Source of the DNA: Candidatus Cloacimonadota bacterium
Lineage (GTDB): Bacteria > Hydrothermota > E44-bin80
Direction of reading: 5' to 3'
DNA: 9,847 nucleotides
Assembly: GCA_004376305.1 (NCBI GenBank)
Contig: SOKD01000298.1
Coordinates: 1-9,847 of the forward strand
This document shows, one piece after another, positions 1-7,440 of this stretch (positions within the stretch are counted from its first letter, which is position 1; every line of letters begins with the position of its first letter). The position numbers and the translations under genes were made by a program. The notes beneath the pieces were generated by a model, which had not been told where the DNA came from, did no database searches, and worked only from the letters and a program-made list of their open reading frames with translations.

Positions 1-81
1 CACTCTCTTGAACGTCTCCTGTGTTTAGCTCAGAGACAGCGAGGATGCGACATTGATGTTAACAGGCAAAATGCAATGTAA
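1..81 (+). other. Left edge; possible 3' tail of a convergent gene
   Basis: One plus-strand frame is open from the window edge and ends at TAA (79-81), directly abutting the minus-strand stop of the cyclase gene (82-84). It would encode 26 residues ending in VNRQNAM. The other two plus frames hit stops within about 27 bases. The tail matches no family I recognise and is too short to judge coding character. A 26-codon open frame at an edge can arise by chance. No terminator is visible here for the cyclase gene: the only inverted repeat, ACATTG/CAATGT on the minus strand, has an 18-nt loop and no T-tract. Confidence 0.2.
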
Positions 82-3000
82 TTACTCTTCAGATTTTGAG
101 TGTTTGTGTTTGTACATTTCCATATCAGCATTGGCAATGAGTTGATCAACGGTGCTTGGAATATCCGGATTGTATTCGGCAAATCCACGACTCAGGCTGA
201 TAATGTATGGTTTAATGTTTTGAGCATTGAATGTTACCACCGAGCGAGAAATTCGCTCCCACACATGGTAAGCATTGTTCAATGGGCAGTGAGGAAGAAT
301 CAGCAGGAATTCGTCACCACCTAATCTGCATACGACATCAGCTTCCCGTAAAGACTGAATGAGAAATCTGCTGACAAGCTTTAAGGCTTCGTCCCCTTCC
401 TGATGTCCATAGGTATCATTTATATCTTTCAGCCCATCAAGATCAAGATAACATATACTCAACCTGGTGTTTTCTCTTTTTGCTGTCTGCAGCTGTTTGG
501 CAAAGAGCAGGAGGGCTACTCCTCTATTGAGAACACCCGTTAAAGCATCCCTTGAGGCAAGAATTTTCAATTTTGACTCTACTCTCTTTCGTTCAGTAAT
601 ATCCAGCATATTTCCTTGAATAGCTAATTTCCCTTCATAGAATATCCGACTGCCGGAGGTTTCTATATCAATGATAGTTCCATCTTTCTTGCGTCCCTTG
701 AATACATATTGTAGGGTTTCCTCCTCTCCTGACTCTCTCAGCATCACCATTTTATTTACCAGTTCCCAGCTTTCTGGCGCGATTAAGTTCTTGGCGTGTT
801 TTCCAATCAATTGCTCCGAACTGTCGTATCCGAACATTTCAACAAATTTCTGATTGCAGAATTTTATAATATGTTGTTGCGTAATATAAAACCCGACAAG
901 GGAATTGTCCACGACACCTCTGTATTTTTCTTCACTTTCCTCCAATGCAATCTGAGCTTGTTTCCTTGCAGAAATATTTTCCAGGATACCATCAAGATAC
1001 ACAATTTTTCCTGATGCATCTCTAATGGCTCGTGCACTCAGGGAGCCCCAGAATACAGAGTTATCTTTTCTTTTAAACTGGACTTCATAGTTGGATACTT
1101 CGCCCTTTGATTTAAGGATTTCGATGAACGTATTGCGGTCATCCTGATTGATGTACAGGTCAGCGACCCGGATGGTTGTCATTTCTTCCGGGTCTTTGTA
1201 ACCGAACATTTCTGCGAGTGCAGGATTCGTTGACACAATATGTCCACTGGTGTCTGCAGTGGTACGGAACAAACCGACAGGGATATTGGCTTGGAGTGTT
1301 CGGTATTGCACTTCAGATCTTTGCAATGCCCGTTCAGCTTCTTTTCTTTCTGTGATATTTTCCAGGATACCATCAAGATACACAATTTTTCCTGATGCAT
1401 CTCTAATGGCTCGTGCACTCAGGGAGCCCCAGAATACAGAGTTATCTTTTCTTTTAAACTGGACTTCATAGTTGGATACTTCGCCCTTTGATTTAAGGAT
1501 TTCGATGAACGTATTGCGGTCATCCTGATTGATGTACAGGTCAGCGACCCGGATGGTTGTCATTTCTTCCGGGTCTTTGTAACCGAACATTTCTGCGAGT
1601 GCAGGATTCGTTGACACAATATGTCCACTGGTGTCTGCAGTGGTACGGAACAAACCGACAGGGATATTGGCTTGGAGTGTTCGGTATTGCACTTCAGATC
1701 TTTGCAATGCCCGTTCAGCTTCTTTTCTTTCTGTGATATCTTCGAGAATACCATCCATATATGCAACATTGCCGGTTTTATCGATAATTGCCTTTACGCT
1801 CAGGGAGCCCCAGAATACAGAGCTATCTTTTCTCTTGAGTTGAACTTCGTAATTGGAAATTTCACCTATTGTGCTGAGAAGTTCGACGAATTTCTTGCGA
1901 TCTTCCTGGTTCATGTAAAGGTCAGTAACGCGAATTTCTGCCATTTCTTCTTGTATCTCGTAACCAAGCATTTTCACAAGTGCTGGATTTGACGAAACGA
2001 TACGCCCATCGGCGCCACCTGTTATACGGAATATACCCACTGGAATATTTGACTGGAGCGTCCTGTATTGCTCTTCAGAACTGAGCAGAGCGTCCTCAGC
2101 TTTCCTGCGCTCAGTAATATCTATAAAGGCTGCCTGAACAGCGGGTTCTCCTGAATAGACAATGCGGGTGGAGAATATTTCAACCCAGCAAATGGAACCA
2201 TCTTTTCTTATTGCACGGAGTTCATAATGTGAGGGTGATGGTTTCCCTTCTAATTTCTCCGTATAACGGTCGAAAAAAAGCTTTCGGTCATCAGGATGAA
2301 TGAGTGCTTGCGTTTCCGCTGTTGATAGATTCATTAATTCATCGACCGTATACCCCAGGATGTCAGCAATCGCAGTATTGACAAATACGGTGGTTATGGG
2401 TGACCCCTGTCCGATAATTATTCCCTGGAGAGATTGCTCAACCAGTGTCCTGAATTTATCTTCGCTCTCCCTGAGCGATTTTTCTATAAGCTTTTGCTCC
2501 GAGATATCATGAAAGATTCCCTGGATGATTGGCTTGCCTCCTACGGTTGTAATTGATGCACTGATGAATACTGGTTTGGTTCGACCAAACTTGGTGATAA
2601 TTTCTGCCTCATCGTCTACCGCTCCTTTTTGCTCTATATGCATCTTAAACTTTGACATATAGTATTCTGCTTTTTCCGGAGGGTGAAGTTCCTTTTGATG
2701 ATGCCCAATGATTTCCTCTTTTTTCTTTTCCAGAAGCCATTCTGTTGCTTTGTTGCAGTTAGTTACCAAGCATGTTTCGGGATCAGCCCAGATTATTGCA
2801 TCCTTTGCATTTTCGAAAGTAAGGCTGAATTCGTCAACCTTTCTCTGGAGTTCTTCCTGCGCCAATTTTTGACCGGTGATGTCTCTGGTGGTTGCTATGA
2901 GCGCTTTTGGATTTCCCTGTGCATCCCTGATGAGTGAGGCATCCAGCTCACCATAGAACGGAGTCCCGTCTTTTTTGAGCAACGTATATTCCACATTCCT

Positions 3001-3345
3001 GATAGCGCCCCCAGTGAGTGTTTTCTTCATGTTTTCCAATGCCCTTTCATGGTCTTCAGGTGCAATGAGATCCAAAGCAGTTGTGCCCAATAATTCTTCT
3101 GGATTTTCATAACCGTGCATATTGAGGGTTTGTTGGGAGACTTCGATTATACGCCCCTCCAGGTCTGTTATGGTTACTGCATCAGGCGATGTAAGCAACA
3201 GTGCCTTATACAATTCATTTGGGTTCAAGAGCATTTTTTTAGCCTGTTGGTCGCTGTTTGTTAATTTCTTAAGATTATTTATTTGCTGACGGAGTTCCCC
3301 GATTTCCTTTATAAGCTGTTCTTTTGTCTTTTTATTATTTTTCAT
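82..3345 (-). CDS. Seven-PAS-domain sensory diguanylate cyclase (GGDEF)
   Basis: This is a 1087-residue protein with no signal peptide or membrane segment, so it is probably a cytosolic sensor that makes the second messenger cyclic di-GMP from two GTP. Residues 1-40 are charged and look like a coiled coil. Seven PAS domains with S-box/PAC ends follow at about 43-160, 170-285, 295-415, 424-541, 551-668, 678-795 and 805-920, most joined by ITERK-type linkers. The C-terminal GGDEF domain (about 925-1083) has the entry motif DALTGVLNR, the metal/substrate segment DLDGLKDIND (968-977), the active site RLGGDEF (1007-1013) and an RxxD inhibitory-site motif (R1000, D1003) five residues before GGDEF. 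It therefore looks catalytically competent and open to product inhibition. There is no EAL domain. PAS5 and PAS6 are identical (see repeat entries). The ATG at 3345 has only a weak GGA a few bases upstream, but no better in-frame start exists. The signal sensed is unknown. Confidence 0.95.
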   Translation of the reverse strand: MKNNKKTKEQLIKEIGELRQQINNLKKLTNSDQQAKKMLLNPNELYKALLLTSPDAVTITDLEGRIIEVSQQTLNMHGYENPEELLGTTALDLIAPEDHERALENMKKTLTGGAIRNVEYTLLKKDGTPFYGELDASLIRDAQGNPKALIATTRDITGQKLAQEELQRKVDEFSLTFENAKDAIIWADPETCLVTNCNKATEWLLEKKKEEIIGHHQKELHPPEKAEYYMSKFKMHIEQKGAVDDEAEIITKFGRTKPVFISASITTVGGKPIIQGIFHDISEQKLIEKSLRESEDKFRTLVEQSLQGIIIGQGSPITTVFVNTAIADILGYTVDELMNLSTAETQALIHPDDRKLFFDRYTEKLEGKPSPSHYELRAIRKDGSICWVEIFSTRIVYSGEPAVQAAFIDITERRKAEDALLSSEEQYRTLQSNIPVGIFRITGGADGRIVSSNPALVKMLGYEIQEEMAEIRVTDLYMNQEDRKKFVELLSTIGEISNYEVQLKRKDSSVFWGSLSVKAIIDKTGNVAYMDGILEDITERKEAERALQRSEVQYRTLQANIPVGLFRTTADTSGHIVSTNPALAEMFGYKDPEEMTTIRVADLYINQDDRNTFIEILKSKGEVSNYEVQFKRKDNSVFWGSLSARAIRDASGKIVYLDGILENITERKEAERALQRSEVQYRTLQANIPVGLFRTTADTSGHIVSTNPALAEMFGYKDPEEMTTIRVADLYINQDDRNTFIEILKSKGEVSNYEVQFKRKDNSVFWGSLSARAIRDASGKIVYLDGILENISARKQAQIALEESEEKYRGVVDNSLVGFYITQQHIIKFCNQKFVEMFGYDSSEQLIGKHAKNLIAPESWELVNKMVMLRESGEEETLQYVFKGRKKDGTIIDIETSGSRIFYEGKLAIQGNMLDITERKRVESKLKILASRDALTGVLNRGVALLLFAKQLQTAKRENTRLSICYLDLDGLKDINDTYGHQEGDEALKLVSRFLIQSLREADVVCRLGGDEFLLILPHCPLNNAYHVWERISRSVVTFNAQNIKPYIISLSRGFAEYNPDIPSTVDQLIANADMEMYKHKHSKSEE
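974..1358. repeat. Tandem duplication copy A (encodes PAS6)
   Basis: This 385-bp block matches 1355-1739 base for base by eye. The period is 381 bp (127 codons), so the copies overlap by four bases (ATAT at 1355-1358) and the reading frame is kept. It encodes cyclase residues 664-790. Identity ends sharply on the left: the base before is A at 973 and G at 1354. Confidence 0.95.
1355..1739. repeat. Tandem duplication copy B (encodes PAS5)
   Basis: This is the second copy of the identical 385-bp block, encoding cyclase residues 537-663. Identity stops at 1358/1739, where the next bases are T at 1359 and C at 1740. All three junctions carry ATAT (974-977, 1355-1358, 1736-1739). The absence of any third-position change shows that the duplication, or a conversion between copies, is very recent. 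Confidence 0.95.
1738..2118. repeat. Older, diverged copy of the same PAS module (PAS4)
   Basis: Cyclase residues 410-536 align with each identical module (537-663 and 664-790) without a gap over exactly 127 residues. By hand count about 81 of 127 positions are identical. Shared landmarks include QYRTLQ, NIPVG, DLY.NQ, SNYEVQ and SVFWGSLS. The other PAS domains of the protein are much less similar. This suggests that this module was the template of an earlier duplication. Confidence 0.8.
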
Positions 3346-3402
3346 TTTCCGTATATGTGCAAACTTTTGAATTCTCTTTTCCTATAAATCGATCTCTCAT
3401 TT

Positions 3403-3431
3403 AGTTTACAGCAAAATGAGCCTTTTGTCAA
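3403..3431 (-). promoter_or_regulatory. Sigma-70-type promoter of the PAS-GGDEF gene
   Basis: On the minus strand a perfect -35 box TTGACA (3426-3431) is followed after exactly 17 bp by TAAACT (3403-3408), which matches the -10 consensus at four of six positions. The predicted start near 3396 would give a leader of about 50 nt before the ATG at 3345. No operator-like palindrome was seen around it. The rest of the 236-bp gap (3346-3581) shows no clear gene, and no strong terminator for the upstream lipoprotein gene. Confidence 0.65.
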
Positions 3432-3581
3432 CTTGTTCTCGTTTTAAAAATCCTGTTTCCTGCAGTATACTATTTGCTTTCTGCCACAAGAATTTTAGAT
3501 GTACGAACCACTATCGGTGAAAGTAATCATTGTAAAAGAGAGTAGAAGTGCACGATGCTATTTTTAGCGTTTTACTACGTA

Positions 3582-4577
3582 TCACTGCTGGTTTTCAAAG
3601 TATTCGAATGCATCGATTATATCAAGATAGACACCGTCAAATCCTGCATCAAGGATTTTTTTCAGATATGAATTGTTGTTGCCGTATATAATTGTCTGCC
3701 ACTCAGGATTCCAGTACTTCACCTTGAAGTTCCCCGGCCAGTTTGGGTTCTCATCTCCCATCCAATCCGGTGGATTTGCATCCCATTCTGCTTTCCAGTA
3801 GTAGCGATAATCTTCAGCTTCTCCAATACTCATATATGCAATGAGCAGTCGGGAGCCCCCATCTGCCTTGTTTCCTAAAGATGAAATATCGGCTGTGGTT
3901 AATTCAATGTCGTTGAAAAACAAGTCAAGTATAATAATGTCAAAATTTGTTTGTTTCAAGGAGTCAATGAATTCATTCTTGCTGGAAAAGAGACCTGCGT
4001 CAATTAAATAGAGGAAATTGCGTGCTGCAGACAGGTTGGTGATATCTTGATTGTTGACATTGTAGGGGATTGCGGGATAGGAAGGGATGATATCTAAGTC
4101 TCTATGCTCTGCGGCGAATGAAATGTATCCCTTTATCTCACTGTTGGCATAGGAATCATCCACATATGACGGGGTCCAGCAGTAGTCAATTACGAGAACC
4201 TCAACACCATTGGTTTCTGCAATATCCAGGAATGTGAGCATAGAGTTCTTTTCAGAAACTGGCGTGGGCACATTATCCTCATCATATCCGTAGAACAGAT
4301 CCTCTCTGCCTGTACCGTCAATTGCTGACAGATATTCTAAAACAGGCTCACCGGTCTCTTCACCATTGACGGTGAGAAGTTCCTGGCCATTTTGCGGGAT
4401 GACAATGAAACTGGCATTGAATCCCTGCGCATCATTGCTGATTGTCTGCACAAAAGTGCGCATTTCCTGCCTGAAGTTCACCCCATCTTCTGGTCCATTA
4501 TCATCCGCATCTTTTGGACATCCGGAGAAAAGAAGTGATATAATAATAAGTATTACTGGTAACACATTATGTTTCAT
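3582..4577 (-). CDS. GH114/TM1410-family lipoprotein (COG2342), apparently permuted
   Basis: This is a 331-residue exported protein. Residues 1-19 form a signal sequence (KHN, then a run of I/L/V) ending in LFSGC, so C20 is the likely lipidated cysteine. The body matches the COG2342 family, a TIM-barrel group related to endo-alpha-1,4-polygalactosaminidase (GH114) and Thermotoga TM1410. Its most conserved blocks are in the C-terminal half: DIIILDLF (213-220), MSIGEAEDYRYYW (249-261), PNWPGNFKVKYWNPEWQ (278-293's core) and GFDGVYLDIIDAFEY (312-326), with acidic residues at the strand ends typical of glycoside hydrolases. The IPQNG (60-64), EDLFYG (92-97) and VIDYC (129-133) blocks, which as I recall follow the YLDIIDA block in TM1410-type members, here come first. 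The protein ends just after FEYFENQQ. The start has AAGGAT six bases upstream. Its likely role is cleavage of an alpha-linked amino-sugar polysaccharide at the cell surface, but the substrate is unproven. Older databases sometimes misname this family cysteinyl-tRNA synthetase. Confidence 0.85.
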   Translation of the reverse strand: MKHNVLPVILIIISLLFSGCPKDADDNGPEDGVNFRQEMRTFVQTISNDAQGFNASFIVIPQNGQELLTVNGEETGEPVLEYLSAIDGTGREDLFYGYDEDNVPTPVSEKNSMLTFLDIAETNGVEVLVIDYCWTPSYVDDSYANSEIKGYISFAAEHRDLDIIPSYPAIPYNVNNQDITNLSAARNFLYLIDAGLFSSKNEFIDSLKQTNFDIIILDLFFNDIELTTADISSLGNKADGGSRLLIAYMSIGEAEDYRYYWKAEWDANPPDWMGDENPNWPGNFKVKYWNPEWQTIIYGNNNSYLKKILDAGFDGVYLDIIDAFEYFENQQ

Positions 4578-4630
4578 TCTTTATCCTTTGTTTTTGTTTT
4601 CCTTCAGGATTGTTGATCTATTATTTTCTA

Positions 4631-4659
4631 TTAATATTTGGAATTGAAGATTTTGACAA
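4631..4659 (-). promoter_or_regulatory. Promoter candidate of the GH114-like lipoprotein gene
   Basis: On the minus strand TTGTCA (4654-4659, five of six consensus) is followed after 17 bp by TATTAA (4631-4636, four of six). The predicted start is about 45 nt before the ATG at 4577, the same geometry as the cyclase promoter. This suggests that the lipoprotein gene has its own promoter despite lying only 185 bp downstream of the phosphoesterase gene. Confidence 0.5.
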
Positions 4660-4762
4660 TAGCATAGAAATCATCCTGTTCCGTGATGAGTGATTTTAGT
4701 ATTTTACATATTATGGATAAAAGGTAAAACCAAGAATGGATTTTTTCATTTGAGTTGGGATA

Positions 4763-5482
4763 CTACGACTCTATTCCGTAGAATAATTGAAGTATGCGTT
4801 CCCTGGAAGGGACATTCAATCCAACGAAATCGCCCATAAGTTTTCTGTCATCATAACGGATGTTCTCAAAGGAAAAGGTAATACTCAGTGCATCAATTTC
4901 AGCCACACAGAATGAAATTATGGATTCTTTCGAACAACCAAGGGAACCAGGATTGATAAATATTTTGTCATCATGGTAATTGATGTAAGCCTGTGAATGC
5001 GTATGTCCGAAGAAAACGTAGTCGACTCCCATCCCATCATAGTCCTTTGCGAAATCATCGAGCGATTTACCTTGAAAGAGCAAAGGCATGGATGTTGTGC
5101 TGAATGGTCGGGAGTGAATCATTAAGGCTTTCTTTTCGTTTAGTTTGAGAATATTGGATTTAGACAATTGCCCGAGCTTGCTGACAAGATCCGATCCAAG
5201 CTGCTTAATTGTCCAATCTTGATGAGCATAATCATTTTCAGAAGAAACAGTTGGGTCTCTCTTTAGAATTGCTATCTCATTATTACCGAGGATATTGATA
5301 AATCGTTTATCTGAAAGGACAATTTCAGTCACTTCTTTCGGATGAGGTCCTATCTGTACAAAATCACCGAGGTTGAGAATGTCCGTGACCTGATACCTAT
5401 TCTCCAGGTATTCCATGAATACATTCAAAGCATAGATATTTGCATGAATATCGGATACAATGGCAAATTTCTCCTTCTTCAT
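4763..5482 (-). CDS. Calcineurin-like metallophosphoesterase (YfcE/MJ0936-like)
   Basis: This is a 239-residue cytosolic enzyme with no signal peptide. The dinuclear-metal motifs of the metallophosphoesterase superfamily appear in order: SDIHAN (D11, H13), GDFVQIGP (G39, D40), GNNE (66-69), MIHSRP (H123) and GHTH (159-162), followed by INPGSLG (176-182). This order and the compact size fit the COG0622/COG0639 phosphodiesterase group, whose members hydrolyse phosphomonoesters or diesters. The physiological substrate cannot be read from sequence. The usual GNH[DE] motif has N68 in place of histidine; YfcE/MJ0936-type enzymes also lack this histidine (GNCD), so activity is not excluded. The start is secure: AGGAG lies seven bases before the ATG. 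The gene is divergent from the TldD-like pair and is the first of three minus-strand genes. Its closeness to a c-di-GMP synthase gene is suggestive, but there is no direct evidence of a shared pathway. Confidence 0.9.
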   Translation of the reverse strand: MKKEKFAIVSDIHANIYALNVFMEYLENRYQVTDILNLGDFVQIGPHPKEVTEIVLSDKRFINILGNNEIAILKRDPTVSSENDYAHQDWTIKQLGSDLVSKLGQLSKSNILKLNEKKALMIHSRPFSTTSMPLLFQGKSLDDFAKDYDGMGVDYVFFGHTHSQAYINYHDDKIFINPGSLGCSKESIISFCVAEIDALSITFSFENIRYDDRKLMGDFVGLNVPSRERILQLFYGIES

Positions 5483-5528
5483 ATCTATTCTCCTAACTTC
5501 TTAATTCTGCCAACAATAACAGCAGGAG

Positions 5529-5555
5529 CATATATTAAAGATAATGCAAAGTCAA
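5529..5555 (-). promoter_or_regulatory. Weak promoter candidate of the phosphoesterase gene
   Basis: On the minus strand TTGACT (5550-5555) is followed by TATATG (5529-5534) with a 15-bp spacer, which is shorter than ideal. It sits about 50-70 nt before the ATG at 5482, as expected for a divergent promoter. The surrounding sequence is AT-rich, so other -10 choices are possible. Confidence 0.35.
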
Positions 5556-5596
5556 TTGTTTTTTGCTCATATTCTGCTTACTAACTTTCATTTTGC

Positions 5597-5625
5597 TTGA
5601 CACTGCTTCCATTGTATGGCAGACT
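5597..5625 (+). promoter_or_regulatory. Promoter candidate for the TldD-like gene pair
   Basis: A perfect TTGACA (5597-5602) lies 65 bases before the ATG at 5668. At 17-bp spacing the -10 hexamer would be CAGACT (5620-5625), only three of six consensus, so the promoter may be weak or need an activator. It is back-to-back with the phosphoesterase promoter candidate, with the two -35 boxes about 41 bp apart. Confidence 0.4.
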
Positions 5626-5667
5626 GTTTTGAAATTTGAGGATTGGTTTTTACGCAGGGAGGTTTTC

Positions 5668-7356
5668 ATGAAGAAGCTATTTTTTAGCGGATTATGTATG
5701 ATCCTTTGTAGTACAATTTTCTCGACAGAAACAGGAACTGCCGGTGTTTTGGAATCCATGGAACTGGAAATGGAGAGATCGTATGAGACACTCAGTAAAA
5801 CAAAACCTATTTCCGCTTACTTTTTGCACTATGAAATATGGGATGAGCGGAATGTTTCCATAACTGCTTCATGGGGTGCTCTTTACAGAAATCTTGATAA
5901 GAAACATCGATACCTTGATGTTGATGTCCGTGTTGGTTCAAAAAAGCTTGATAATACCCATGAAATAAGAGGAGGAGTTAACTACATGGACTGGATTCCG
6001 TCAATAAATGAGATTAACGGAGACGATGATCCTGCTGCATTACGGGTAGCACTGTGGGCGGAAACCGACCGGCAATTTAAAAAGGCACAGGAAAAATATA
6101 TAAGAATTCAAGCGGAAAGACAGGTGAAGGTTACTGAGTCTGATACATCTCCGGATTTCTCGCCTTCAACACCCGTAATGCATGTAGATGAAGCAAAGGA
6201 AATAAGGCTTGATTTTGGACTCTGGAGGGAAAAAGTAAAAGAGTTTTCCAGCATTTTTAAAGATTATCCCTGGATTTACAGTTCCCAGATTTCCTTACGG
6301 GCGCAGCAATTAACCAAATACCAGGTAAACACTGAAGGGTCAAAGATACGGGAGAATAGAGTTTTCTATCGCATTGGTGTTTATGCTTCGACAATGGCTG
6401 ATGATGGAATGGAATTATATCTCAGCTATTCGTTCTTTTCCTTTGCTCCGGAGGGACTTCCATCGGATGAAGAAGTAATTGCGCAGATTGATACCATCAT
6501 TACCCATCTTGATGCGTTGAGAAAAGCACCGATCGTAGAGCCTTACATTGGTCCGGCGATCCTGGTTAATAAAGCCAGTGGTGTTTTCTTTCATGAGATT
6601 TTTGGGCATCGTGTTGAGGGGCATCGACAGAAGAGTGAGTTCGAAGGGCAAACATTTACGAAGAAAGTGGGAGAAAAAATTCTCCCCGATTTTATCTCCA
6701 TACGTGATGATCCGACTATTGCTGAATTTAATGGCAAAGACATAAATGGTTACTACAAATTTGACGATGAAGGAGTTCCGGCTCAGAAGGTCACCATTGT
6801 TGAGAGCGGGGTATTAAAAGGATTTCTTAAGAGTCGTCTGCCCATTGAAGGATTTCCTGAATCGAATGGGCATGGTCGGCGGCAGTATGGTCGAAAGGTG
6901 GTTTCCCGGCAGGGAGTTCTTTTCGTTACATCATCGAATGAGGTCTCTATGAACCAGCTTCGGGAAGCCTTGATTACGGAATGCAAAAAGCAGAAGAAAC
7001 CATTCGGACTCATTTTTTATGATATATCAGGAGGCTTTACCAGTACCGGTAGGGGCGGTACACAGACATTTAAGGTTATTCCCCTTTTTGTTAAACGCAT
7101 ATACGTTGATGGGCGTCCTGACGAAGTTGTTCGAGGAGTTGATATCGTCGGAACACCACTGCTGTCTTTTGCAAAAATATCATTAACCGGAAATGATTAT
7201 GAAATTTTTAATGGTAGCTGCGGGGCTGAATCAGGAATGATTCCCGTGTCTGCCATATCTCCTTCAATTTTTGTTTCAGAGATTGAGGTTGAGAAGAAAT
7301 CAAAGAGCCAGGATAAACCACCAATCTTGCCTTCACCACTGGGAGAGGTGAAATGA
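5668..7356 (+). CDS. Exported TldD-like metalloprotease, catalytic-type subunit
   Basis: This is a 562-residue member of the TldD/PmbA family (peptidase U62, COG0312). The chosen ATG at 5668 has GGGAGG five bases upstream and begins a signal-like sequence (KK, then hydrophobic residues 4-18). The frame is open 35 codons further upstream, but that start would cover the promoter and bury the signal. After export the protein starts near VLESMELEMERSYE. It has an N-terminal extension of roughly 100 residues compared with cytoplasmic TldD (about 480). Key motifs: NTEGSK (221-226), HEIFGH (H309, E310, H314; HExxxH) followed by EGH, SNGHGR (399-404) and GSCGAESG with C518. In E. coli TldD the metal is held by two HExxxH histidines plus a late cysteine, all present here. 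It is therefore a likely active zinc protease acting outside the cytoplasm. Its partner is probably the adjacent non-catalytic paralogue. Substrates are unknown. Confidence 0.9.
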   Translation: MKKLFFSGLCMILCSTIFSTETGTAGVLESMELEMERSYETLSKTKPISAYFLHYEIWDERNVSITASWGALYRNLDKKHRYLDVDVRVGSKKLDNTHEIRGGVNYMDWIPSINEINGDDDPAALRVALWAETDRQFKKAQEKYIRIQAERQVKVTESDTSPDFSPSTPVMHVDEAKEIRLDFGLWREKVKEFSSIFKDYPWIYSSQISLRAQQLTKYQVNTEGSKIRENRVFYRIGVYASTMADDGMELYLSYSFFSFAPEGLPSDEEVIAQIDTIITHLDALRKAPIVEPYIGPAILVNKASGVFFHEIFGHRVEGHRQKSEFEGQTFTKKVGEKILPDFISIRDDPTIAEFNGKDINGYYKFDDEGVPAQKVTIVESGVLKGFLKSRLPIEGFPESNGHGRRQYGRKVVSRQGVLFVTSSNEVSMNQLREALITECKKQKKPFGLIFYDISGGFTSTGRGGTQTFKVIPLFVKRIYVDGRPDEVVRGVDIVGTPLLSFAKISLTGNDYEIFNGSCGAESGMIPVSAISPSIFVSEIEVEKKSKSQDKPPILPSPLGEVK

Positions 7357-7440
7357 AGGTATAGAATAACTATTGCATTGGTTTGGTTTATTTAGTTAGT
7401 TCTATTGGTTTAAAAGTCAATCATAAATGTGGAGGTCGGG

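Noticed and set aside
974..1739. CRISPR array or mobile element as the source of the repeated DNA
   Set aside because: The units are long, abut without spacers, are fully coding and have no transposase or terminal inverted repeats.
1250..1992. Plus-strand open frames, some nearly identical to each other, opposite the cyclase
   Set aside because: They are antisense shadows of the duplicated PAS-coding DNA; their similarity follows from the 381-bp duplication.
3499..3567. 22-codon plus-strand reading frame in the gap before the lipoprotein gene's 3' end
   Set aside because: It has no Shine-Dalgarno sequence and no recognisable content; it is the length expected by chance.
3552..3572. GCTA/TAGC inverted repeat just beyond the lipoprotein stop as a terminator
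   Set aside because: The stem is only four base pairs and is not followed by a T-run on the minus strand.
4715..4762. CCATTCTTGG hairpin after the phosphoesterase stop as a terminator
   Set aside because: It has only three base pairs before a mismatch, then AT pairs; too weak to call.
5563..5667. Upstream in-frame ATG that would lengthen the first TldD-like protein by 35 residues
   Set aside because: It has no ribosome site, overlaps the likely promoter, and would place the signal sequence in the interior. The ATG at 5668 has GGGAGG at ideal spacing.
7429..7440. GTG start four codons before the chosen start of the second TldD-like gene
   Set aside because: The GTG overlaps the GGAGG ribosome site that serves the ATG at 7441.
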